In this document: one piece after another, positions 34,897-46,000 of the stretch
Numbering within the stretch: position 1 is the stretch's first letter
Layout: each line of letters opens with the position of its first letter
Program-made: the position numbers and the translations under genes
Notes under the pieces: generated by a model
What the model was told of the DNA's origin: nothing
The model's input: only the letters and a program-made list of their open reading frames with translations
The model's database searches: none
NCBI GenBank assembly: GCA_003260075.1
Contig: QLIY01000066.1
Coordinates: 1-64,000, forward strand
Reading direction: 5' to 3'
DNA from: Phallusia mammillata
Lineage: Eukaryota > Chordata > Ascidiacea > Phlebobranchia > Ascidiidae
Length of the DNA stretch: 64,000 nt

Positions 34897-36814
34897 CCAA
34901 AAATGGTTGTCTTCTGTTGTTGTATCACCTATTGCGCATGAACCCTTCATATAAACAAATACGTGTACTGTATCAGGTCTAGTATGAGCACCGTAGTGTA
35001 TTTGTTGTATATTTTCTCTTTATGCTGCTTTGTCGTGTCGTATTTTATCAATCCCTAAAAATACCGAACTTAATCCAATGTCTTCTCATTACCACTGTAA
35101 TAATGCCGCCAAGAACTGTTTCATCAAACTTGAACAAATACTTAACATGCACTGTGTTTTGCGTGCCTTTGCGTTGTCATTAATTTATTCCACTAATATT
35201 TAGATTTTTTCAATGTTGAAAGAAGCCAAAATACTTGATCTGATGCCTGCTCCAAGCACTGTAGTTATGCCTCGTGGAACTGTTTTGAAAAAACAAAAAT
35301 ATTGCACTGGGTTCTGTGCGTCTGTTGCGTAGCAGGGTATGTATTCAACTGTCATAAAGTACAACCACGAAAGGACCCATAGTACGACACTGACTCTCTG
35401 ACTTTTTTAATTTATAGTAGTAATGTGGCTAAATAGTTGTTGACACTTGCTGGGGGTAGAAAAACATTTATGTCACATAACGCGTGAGCTACGTCAGCAA
35501 ATGTTTTCTGGATGTAGGCGCTTGCAAGACCAACATTGCACGTCACATTTCCTCCATATTACATCATCACTATTTCCGTCAACACAAACGCTTCTGACGA
35601 AACACAAAGAAAAACATTTCTGGGTCCAAGTTAACGATTAGTGCCCAAAAAGCCTGGGTGGGTGATACTTAGAAAGAAATTAGCAAAAAAGATAACAAAG
35701 CTAAATTGGGCTCAAACGTAGGGAAATTAATTGAAGAAGCGTGTTGTCTGGCAGCTATTTCTGATCACATGACGTGCGGGGAATGTAACAGCGTTTTTGA
35801 TGATAAATTAACAGCGATTAATGAGTATTACAGCGAGTTCATGAAAAGTTTTGAGGGATTTAGTTGAGCGTTTGTGCGTATTTAGGACCGTATCTAATTA
35901 CCAACAGTTTGGAAACTTCACTTTTAGGAGGTAATTTTAGAATTGGAAGATTAACTGGCGAAATCATTACAGGCTGTAATAGGGTTTAGGCGTGGTTTTC
36001 ATGTTGCAATCGGATTGGCATGCTAAAAAGCAAAATTAAATAGTACACTGGTAGTGTCAATTTCAAGCAATCGTGTGTCCTGAAAGCTACGTCAAGTTTG
36101 AATTCAGGCATGTTAAAATGACAGGTTCCAAATTACATAAAATATCATCTGTAGTATATGCTGCTAATTTCGGAGAAGCATGCAAAAAGCTGTTGAGGCA
36201 AAATAGCATGTAGATTGCTTTTCGTGTAGTAAGCTGCGCATGTTTTGAGCTTTAATTCAAAGTGCACACAGTTGTGTCGAAAAATTGTCATTTCAAGCAA
36301 TCTATTAAGAAGGACACAGAAAAGGGTGTTACCTGTATTACTGGCCCTTACAGGATATGTTACATCGGAAACACGGACAGCGCAGTTGTGACGTCATAGA
36401 GCTTGTGTTGCTGTTTGTGAGTATGTCGCAACAAACGCAGACAGAAGCCGAAGAGGCAAGCAGGCAGCACCACTTGAATACGGTGATCGTAATGGGTTTT
36501 ATTGGCCGATATTATAAAGCTGACAGGTTGCTGTAATGTACATGTCTTTCAGTATAATTTAGTATGTGATGATTGGAGAGTATTTCGAAGGTGTACAATG
36601 AAGTGTGTTGTGTTGATGCGCGGTTCAGCATTTGCGATGACGTGTTAGAATACATTGTAGCCTGGATGGACCGTGTTGAAAAAGTTGTGTATTATATATG
36701 CATACAGTGACCTAATTTCTTCATTTTACACTGAATTTTCCCATAGAATTCTAAATAATACCGGATTTCGTGTTTATAAGTAACAATAAAATTCGGTGCA
36801 CAGTACGTAAAAGA
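34897..36814. other. 1.9-kb spacer between R14 and R15
   Basis: No exon supported. It contains a TGACGTCA palindrome at 36389-36396. The R14 3' end and R15 promoter must lie here. Confidence 0.45.
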
Positions 36815-39491
36815 ATGAGATTAGATATATCGTCAGTTTATCTACTTGCATTTCTTGGTGAGTACGAATACAAATGGTGGAAAAATGTTTCTATATTTAA
36901 GTGATGTAATCAGTCAGTACGCTAAACATGTACGACAAATTGACTTACGCCCTTTTAAAATATAATCAAGATTTCAAACTTGAAAAAAGGTTTACAATTA
37001 TTCGGCTGATGTTTTCGAAACTGTCAAAACTAAAATTTAAGGAACTTCTCGCATAGAACTGCTAAAACATTAAAGTTTGGACCGAAATACAGGTGCTAAA
37101 CACATTCGTGTCATTTAACAATAAAACTCTCATTTGCGTTCAACAAATGTCATGAAATTTCTGCTTCGAGAAACATCACTGCTTAAACAACATGCAGACT
37201 GGACACGCAGTTAAGGGGAAGTCGGCTTTCCGCAATCCAGATGATATTTGGATTACGCGTAAATGGGTTTTTCCTTAACTCGCTTCGTCTTAATGACAAT
37301 TTCGGGAAAAACTGTTGGCTAAAAAACCCTCGTCTCAACATAATGGGCATACCAAAGTGCTTAAAGAAGCTTTAAGTTACAAAAAGCTTATGAGCCAATA
37401 AAGAAAAATAAACAAAGAAAAAACGAACGTTTCAGACAGCAAAACGTGCATGGAGGTAATATTTTCACAAAAATAATCTACATAGTTTTAATCTCAACAC
37501 GTTGCTTCCTTTGTCACAATGCTATTTGACATTTATAGAAAATTTACTACTTCGCTTAATTTTCCAGCGTTCACGTTGGCTAGCAACCCAAAGGTGGAGA
37601 TCATAGTTGTGAAAACATATCTTTCAGTCATTGGAGAAAACAGTGCATCAGTATGGGAGCCTGTACCACCTGTCAACGATAGCTACGTGCTTGGACAGTT
37701 TGCTCACAATAGCCAAAGCAATCCTCCTCCCAACACTGAATTGTTCGTTGGAAGGTATTACTTCAAACTTATATGTATTATGTCTATACGATTTTAAGAA
37801 AGGAGGTGCCGAATTGTTAGAGTTTTAAAACCTACTTATATAGCACAATAAAAAAACGGAAAGGGCATGTTAAGCACGTTTATTGGCCTAAAAAATCACC
37901 AAGCAAAATACTTTAAATTTTCACACCTTTAGGTCTGTGAACAAAAGCTTGGCTGAACCACTGGACTTTTACGGACCATGGGTGATGTTAGATACGGTTG
38001 CTTTTTGGTTGATGAAATGTCCAAAGGGATACGTTAGCCTTGGATCAATTGCCTCAAGATTACAAACTGATGGACCAAGAAGAAAACCAGACATGTCAAA
38101 GTACCGATGTGTTATACGGGAGGCCACAGTCCCAGCAAGGCTACAAGATTCGTTGAGGTAAGTTTTTAGCAAGGTTTGGTAATTAGAATTGATTTTCGTG
38201 TAAAGAAGAAAAACTGCATTTAGTGAAGGAAATCCTGGTTATGCGATCTATGGAAGTGCTATTGCAGTAGATGGATGGAAAAATCCGTTTTTCAACTTCG
38301 CATACCATTCCAAGAAACGAGTTTACGCTCTTAAGAAAGGTAAACCAGTGGTCTACATACAACTGTTAACTGCGATAAACGTTTTTTTTTACATATCAAA
38401 TTAATGTGATAATTGAAGCTAAACTGTTGTGGTCAACGCAGTTGGGTTTTTGAAAAATATATCAATTTTTACATCACTTTGTGATCAAACTTACAAACTG
38501 TTTAAATACACTCAATTGTATACGTAGATGCAGTTATTCTCCAAACGGATTCGCCAAGAGCATTACATCCAATATCAACTTCGACAACACCTAATCGATC
38601 AACGACAACCACACTGACCCGTACTACGTCACAAGGTGGACAGTCGTCACTGGTTACGTTGTGACGTCACGAAAACGTTTGTCAACGTATTTTTTAACCT
38701 GACTTCAACTTAAAATGTTTTGTTTTAGATACTGGTCCTGGTTTAAAGGTGGCAATTGGTGTTTTGGTTTGCGTCAGTCTTTTGTCGTTAATGGTACTTG
38801 CTTGTTGCATATGGTAAGTGGGTTGTTTCTATGCAAATTGTTATGTTTTTTAATACATCTTCTTTTATATTGGCAAACGGTAAATCGTATACCATCATCT
38901 TTATGTCGCTTTAGCATATAACTCAAAATAAAGGTTTTAAACCAAATAAGAACAAGGGTGAAACCAAATAAATGGTAATGTGAAATGCAGTCCCTATTTG
39001 TCAATAACAAACAAATAATTAGACATTTTAGTGTACAAGTTTTAAAAAACATTTTCAGGCACAAAATCATTTTCCGTTGATGCAATTAAATTGTGTTTAA
39101 AATACGTCTAACCAAGTTTCTAAGGAACTAATTTCAACGAACTTTACACAGGCACAAGAAACACGTCATGAAGGTCGCACCTGCCAGTGTAAATAACACG
39201 AACACAACCACAGTAACCCTTAACAATGAGAGCGAATACGAAGTGGTCCGGGAGGTGGGAAGCCCTCACTTGTATGGGAACCCGGAAGCGGAACTGCGAG
39301 ACAATATCTTATACGAACCTCAACGAGATAACCGAGCCATGAAACCGAACATTTTGTATCATGGCATGGACAATGGAGAATGCGATTACGCTTTCGCAGC
39401 TGAATTGCCGACACATCACGTGCCCGAAGCTCTTGAGAGCCCGCTTAATTATCAGAATATGAATGTCTACGCTACGCCGAATCAAGTATGA
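36815..39491 (+). CDS. R15: receptor-chassis protein with Vps62/DUF946-like ectodomain
   Basis: Exons are 36815-36857 (signal peptide MRLDISSVYLLAFLG), 37568-37754, 37933-38157 and 38224-38339 (ectodomain), 38528-38634 (Thr-rich stalk), 38729-38813 (membrane helix) and 39152-39491 (tail). Phases are 1,2,2,1,1,2, so the ectodomain is a 1-1 symmetric module with phase-2 introns inside. It reads VWEPVPPVNDSYVLGQ, then EPLDFYGPW, FWLMKCPKGYVSLGSIAS and YRCVIREATV. These fit the repeated W-x-P-x-x-P-x-GY-x-x-LG and CV pattern of Vps62/DUF946 proteins (known from fungi and plants). The tail has SEYEVV (ITIM-like), GSPHLYGN, LRDNILYEP, KPNILYHGM, CDYAF and NVYAT. The domain call is from memory of the family; the role is unknown. 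Confidence 0.78.
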
Positions 39492-40317
39492 AACATTTTG
39501 GAAGGATGTTTGAGTCCCCGCAAAAAGTCGTGAAATGAGCAGAGCGATTTTTCTAATGAGAGTAAGACGTCGAGCGACTTTGAAACCGAAACGCAGTTAC
39601 TTCTGCTTGTTCCTTAAAAGCAACGGCAAGAGCAATTTTTGTATCAATCCCAATGGTTCTTTACATTGTATTTTTCTAACCCTTTTCGGCCCGACCAAAT
39701 CGGAATGGGTTCAATCCATATAAAAAGTGTTTTTGGTATTGACTAACAGCTGGAAAAAAATACCGTATAACGCAATAAATAAATCATGTCTGTGTCATTG
39801 GGTTGAACCTTTGAAACACCAAGGACCGTGACAGTTCTAAACATGCACATGACCTATACATGCGTAGGTTGTACACGGAGTCTTGAGCGTATGATGAACG
39901 TATTACTTCGTAATTCTACGTCACAGAGAGGTGTTTTAGTGTTAAGACCAAAACAATAGATGATCTTATCCCTTACTCTGGGAGACAAAATACTATGTAA
40001 CTTAAGAGCATATGTATTTAAACCTAATTATTATCTTTTTTCAACGTACGATAAAGTGATGCTTACAAGACAAACAAGTGTTATTAGGTGTGTTGTTATG
40101 ATTGTACTGACAATAAACCTGAATGTAACAAACTGTCATATCAGTTTTACATTGTCAACAGAAGAAACACCAATCCAATGTACATTATGGCTCCTAACGA
40201 CAACTTCCGTATATGCCACAGCGGAAAAGTATTTGACTGCAAGTGAGGCGGTAGGGATGTACACGTTTGTTGCAAATGCGCTTTAGTCTATGTTAGACAG
40301 GTAAAGCATATAGCAAA
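39492..40317. other. Spacer between R15 and R16
   Basis: It holds the R15 3' flank and the R16 promoter. A 108-codon frame at 39960-40286 has hydrophobic stretches but no family motif or splice context, so it is not called. Confidence 0.4.
39774..39779 (+). terminator. Possible poly(A) signal of R15
   Basis: AATAAATAAA about 280 bases after the stop codon. Confidence 0.4.
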
Positions 40318-42422
40318 ATGCATACGTGGTTGACTTTCATGTGTTATTTTGCAGGTAAGTCATGACATAAAATATGTTTTCCAAGCTGTGTGATAAGGCA
40401 AGCAAATTTTTACACTATAAGTCTTAAGAAAAAAGTTTTTACTGTAGTACATTTAAGTCAAAGTCGATTCCAGATATTGTTGCTGCTTGCTGGTGTGTTT
40501 TTGTTTATTATACTTCACACGAAAAGTCAAACTTTTGAAGATTCCTCTTAATCAAGCGGAAACTGAAAATAAATTCCCTAACTAATGCAGGTCTTACGTT
40601 ATCACGATGCGAACTCCGCGTGCTGATGAGGCCAGCGTCAAATATAACACGAACCGTAAATGAACATTTTACAATCTGGGAACCTGTTCGAACATCAGGC
40701 TATTATATCGTCGGACAACATTTAGAGGAAAATAAACCTTACCCAAAACTACTCATGCCAGTTGTAACAGGGTAAGTCTAAAAAAATACAGTTCAAGACA
40801 AGCTTATGTTGAAAAAGGCCAGAAGAATTTGCAGACAATAAGTTTTTGATGGGGTCTGAGGTGTTTGTTTGATAAAAAGAAGTGCTACAGAAAAAAATCG
40901 CATTCGTAGTACGGTGTCCAGTACATTATTTTTTACACTGCAATCTAGTCCTTGGCTTACAACGGTGGAGCAAAAGGCTACTGGAGCTGGTACTACTATA
41001 TAAAGATAGTCGTACTACTTGCTTCTATGTATTTATATTTGTTAAAATCGCTTTTGGCAACATGGTTATCGATATTTTTAGGTTTTCAGTGCGTGGTATG
41101 AGCAACCGATTAAAAAGTTTGGAAATCGCCGCACTGGTCCGACATTTTAAGTGTAGGGCAGACAAATATTCTGCTGAGTTCAAAAACAAACAGTCAAAGT
41201 GAATTTTTTTCAGCATCGAAGGAGATGACGTAGCAACACCGACACAAATAACTCGAATATTTTACTCGCATACTTTTCTGCAAGTCTGGAGAATGAAATG
41301 CCCGACAGGATTTGGGGCATTGAGCGACCTGTCGACTTTGTGGAGAGCTCCAAATAAATATTTGTATCGCTGCATCAACAAACGGCATCTGATTGTGGCC
41401 AAACCCGGCCTTGTCATGGGCTACTTAAGGTACAGTGTCTCACAAACAAATCGGCATTTTTTTTCTACCTACCTAATTTTTAAGCGTTAAGTAAGAGCAT
41501 TTAAATGGCAAGTTGTTCCAAAACAAATATTGGATTTTTTTAATTCGAATCACGTCACGAAAACATTTTTTACAGGCCACAAGCCCAAACGAACCAACTG
41601 CTAGGATTTGTCCGTATAGCGGTGACTGGCGGATGGAACAACTCATTCTATTACGCTGCCGATCACGATCTATCAAAAACCAATCTCATTTACACACTGA
41701 AAAATAAATACATACCAGGTTCAGGTGAGTTGGTAAAATAACCTCAAGTGCCTTTTCCAACAAAATATTTTTTTAGGTGCAAAGTCGTTACGAACGGTTC
41801 TGATTGTGATTGCTGTTCTACTACCTATGTTCGCATTAGGACTATTCATAAAAATATGGAAAAGGCAAGCAAAGTTTTAACAGAACAATGCTAGCTTGTT
41901 TGACCAATTTCGTAGTAAATTACGCTGCTTTTGTAAATACACCGCTTTTAAAGATTATGCAAACCTCAAATGCTATATTAAAGCTACCAATTTCAATTAG
42001 TACGTTATGTAACAAAAAGTTGTCCCAGGTACGGCAATGAGTTTACCGGATCTCACACACGACTCGAAAGCGAAACCAACACCATTGACGATTCAATTCC
42101 ATTACCGCCATACATTGATATTGATATCTCAACCAATCAGGATGGCGATGGAAAGAACGTAACACATTTCTACGATCAAATTAAGGCATCACTGCCTCAG
42201 AGTATTACAGATGGTTTGAAACCTATGTCTACGGTATCTGCACCAAAAAGCTCAGCACAGATTCTGGACAATATTGTTCAAAATGACAATGGTTCAAGCG
42301 GACGTGATCCGGATGTAGAAAGTATTACAACCACTTCAAGTGAAAATAGTTACGAACAGCCGATTCCTCAACAACAACCAGTCTACTTTGACCTCAACGC
42401 ACCGTACAACAAAGATCTTTAG
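40318..42422 (+). CDS. R16: second Vps62/DUF946-like receptor-chassis protein
   Basis: Exons are 40318-40354 (signal peptide MHTWLTFMCYFAG), 40591-40771, 41214-41429 and 41576-41724 (ectodomain), 41777-41864 (membrane helix ending WKR) and 42029-42422 (tail). Phases are 1,2,2,1,2, matching R15 except that the stalk exon is missing. The ectodomain reads FTIWEPVRTSGYYIVGQ, then VWRMKCPTGFGALSDLS and KYLYRCINK, parallel to R15 and to the Vps62 pattern. The intron before the tail uses a GC donor (AAAAG/GCAAGC). The 130-residue tail has PPYIDI, HFYDQI, NSYEQP, VYFDL and PYNKDL, but no clear VxNxLY. Bases at 40882-41213 form a long intron with open frames I treat as chance. Confidence 0.75.
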
Positions 42423-43037
42423 TGTGTCTGTACGTTTTAGGTATATCTTGACGAAATGAACTGTATTGTTACCATTTTTATAATATACTTTACTTGGAGC
42501 TTTACAACAGTCGCTTGATTAAAAAATAACACAAAAAACTTCTCACAATCTAATTTGATAGATATTTGTCTACCGGGACACGTACAACTTACAGCACAAA
42601 TAAAAACAAAAAAGTGCATTTACATAAAAAAAATAAACAGCACAAAACAACAACAAAATACTGCTCTTCAATTTCCTGAATTTTTGCTGAATTTCAGAAC
42701 ATGCCCAAGCTATATAAACTGCTGGTGTAACTACGGTCCTGCTGCATCTGCCTTCATGACTACGTAAAAATACACAACACATTTAACACACGTTAATTGC
42801 ACATTTATTCACCAGACAAACCCAAGTGTCCCTGCAAGGTTCTAATCCCATTTTTTTCTAATCTGGCATGCTGCAAAAACACTCTAAACTATCTGACAAA
42901 ACACTAAAAACACAAGCAAACGACCGCACACCGAGCAGAAAACAACTGCCCGCCATTCCTCTCGCATTCAAACTGTCCAATCCCAAACATCCCAGCCACA
43001 ATCTTAACCACTCACAATCACCACATACAAATCTTAC
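42423..43037. other. Convergence zone between R16 and the nesprin-like gene
   Basis: No exon is seen on either strand. On the minus strand the last nesprin exon ends in a good donor at 43037, so a further exon would be expected to the left, but none is found before R16. Confidence 0.5.
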
Positions 43038-46000
43038 TTTGATGACGGTTACAGCACGTTCCACGTCATCAAGGAACACGTCAGTTGTGTCGCGAAGGGA
43101 TTTTTCGAAGGCCAGCAGCCAACTGGTAAATCGCTCAACTGTGTCGGCGTACATCACGTGGGAGTTTAGGGCGGCGGCGACGATTCTTTTTCGGTCGGCA
43201 AATTGTTGAGGTAGATTTTTCAGTAGAATTTCCTGTTTTCCAAAACATAGGCCGTCAAGATTTCTTGGCATATAAGTTAATCGGAAGCTTGGAAATAGAG
43301 AACTTCACTGACGTAATTCGACGCATTCTCGTTAGGTTGTAACAAGTACGAATTAATTAAACTTGTCTTCGGCTTGAGTATAGGCGTTACGCAAAAAATA
43401 TATACAACCACTCATGTCGCTCCTTGGAAACCCACGCAAAAATGGGTTTAATGTAAAACAACCAAATGCCGATTATTGTGTTCTAATTAGAACATGCACG
43501 TGTAGCAGAATCGTGTCTGTTATTCTAGAAACCAGGCCAGGTAACAGTCAAATACTTACCATTGCGCTGATTTGTGATAGCAGAAGGTCACTGTCAACTT
43601 CAACCAACTCAGCAAGTTCATCGACAAGGCCTTTTAACGCAGCAGTTGATTCCTGGACAAGAGACGGTGTAAATCAAGGGTTCTTAACCAGGGGTGCACG
43701 CACCCCCAAGGGGTACGAGAACTGCTCCTAAGGGGTGCGGGGATGCAGAGGGGAATTAAATTACAATGGTTTTGTCATTTAAGCAATCACAGAAGGGGTG
43801 CGAAAATTGCTTGGTGATTCGAAAGGGGTGCAGCAAGAAAAAAGGCTAAGAACCACTGGATTGTAAATAAAGTAAACATCTTTTTTACTAATTGAAGTTT
43901 AACAGAAGTTTACTGTTTCATAGAATTAACCAGTTTCGCAAAACCAATTATTAAAGAGGTTAAAAGGGGATATTAAAATCGTTTAGCAGGAAACATTGAA
44001 TAATTAATCTGTAATTTTCAGTATTCGAAAAAAGTATCCGTTCTATGTGTTTTGTGTATTGGGGACCAAAATTCGGCAACTCCCTAACCCTGGCACACAC
44101 AGACTGGTGTTCCGCACCTGGTACATTGGTACAGACTTGCACAACTTGTCAGCAGTTTCAAGTTCGTTTCTCAACTTCTGTTGATCGCCAGGCAAACCAC
44201 CGCTGTCTTCGCTCACGATTTTTTCGCACCTTTTTAAACACAATCAGTTCAAACTTTGAACAAGAAAATTCGCAAATGTACTGCTTATACAAAATAGGAT
44301 ATGTTAAGAACGTGTTAAGTTTTTATCAATTTTAAAACATATGTTTAATAAATATTAGTCAAGAAGATGTTTGTAAGCAATACATGGCGTCCGTACGGAG
44401 ATAATCAAACCAAGATTTTCCACCAGCAACAACAACTTGCAAATGTTTACAGCACACTTACTTGTCAATAAAGTTGCGCACGACATTAACATCTTTTTCG
44501 TAGCGTTGCCATTGGTTAAGAGCTTCGTCAAGCAGCTTAGAACGCGCTTTTACTTGCTGTGTTACATCGTTGTATCTAAGCAATAAATCGAAAATACAAA
44601 TTAGGGTAGAAAGGAAAGTTAAACTGTCAGTCCATTTCAGCTGTGTCAATTTAGAATCCTCTCAAATGCTTTCTAAAAAATTTTTGTCCGAAATCGTGAG
44701 TTTGCTTTCTTCCGCATGCGAAGAAACGTTACCAACCTCTTTTGCAACGCCTTGTTCGCAAGTTGTGCGGATCGCGAATCCTTTAACAATTTGGCTTCTG
44801 CTTGTAGTGACGTCAAACCAAGTCGTACTTGTTCCAATCCGTGTGAAAATTTCTAAACAAACAAACGGAATTAAATCAAGTGGCCTGACAGCAGTTTGAA
44901 AATTAAACAAAACGCATTTTGGCATCAAGTATTCAAATCGGTTTAAACTAGAGACAGATATGCGTAACAAACATACCAAGTGATCATTTTTCCTCTCGAT
45001 GACGTCATCGGAGTTTCCGCACGCCTCCAGTGGCGAATCTAACTCCTCTTCAGCGACAGTCAAGCATTCTTCCACTTGTCGCTTGGTGGCGTCAAACTTG
45101 TCCTGGTGGCTCAGGTGTTCCCCCAAGCTGCTTACAAGCGCTTCCACACGGGCTTGGACCTTAAAATGGTTAATTTTTAAATTCACCGTTATTTTCTTTG
45201 CAACGCCTAACAAAAATGCTTGACTATTGTTCTAACATTTTTTTCCATCATTTAATTTTAATTTTATTTTTTATGTGCACTGTCTGCAGTTTATCATGTA
45301 TTGGCTCGATGCTTTTATATTTACATAGGAATTTGTATACTTTCTAAAACAACTTAACTAATAAGTTATTTGAAACCAACCTGCTTCCATTTTCCTCTGA
45401 CAGTAGCGAGTTTAGCGTCGAGTGTGGTGGGACTTTCCAGTCCTTCTATCGCCGAACATCGCTCTTCGAGTTTCGTAAGTTCTTGTTCTTTGCCGTAAAC
45501 AAGACCAGCCGCCTCCTGAGCTTTGCTGAATTGAACTTCAGCGCTTTCCTGCGACTGTTCGATTTCCGAAACCTGCATAAGCAAAATAGATTTTGACAAA
45601 AAGTGCTTATCTGTGTCTGTGTTGACAACACCGTGTTGTGCTCTAAAAATTTAACTTAAGCATAACATATGGTATACGTTGCAAAAAAGGTCCTATGTCA
45701 TATTTTATGCATATTGGATTTTTAGGCATAGCCCAGCATGAGAATATAAAGATCGCTGTAAAACTGGTCTAGTGCGATTGTGGTATAAAATCTGTGCCTA
45801 TAACAAGCGACAGTCTTTTCCGAAAACCAAAATCGTTAGTTAAGTTACCGCCTTTAGGTACACACCTGTCCGTTGGCGGCTTGCCTAACGAAATCTCTTA
45901 AAACAAAAAGATGTGAGAAGTTCATGTCAATATTTGACAAGCGCAGACTGGATACAACAAGCCCAACCACAAACACATACCAATGTTCGGGCGTCTTAAC

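Noticed and set aside
39960..40286. 108-codon frame with hydrophobic stretches before R16
   Set aside because: No family motif, no matching splice phases, and R16 has its own start exon downstream.
40882..41202. 106-codon frame inside the R16 gene
   Set aside because: It fills the intron between two well-matched Vps62-like exons and is in no consistent phase with them.
45870..45902. Possible 30-base minus-strand nesprin exon (DFVRQAANGQ)
   Set aside because: A GTGTGT donor exists, but no acceptor gives a phase compatible with the neighbouring phase-0 exons.
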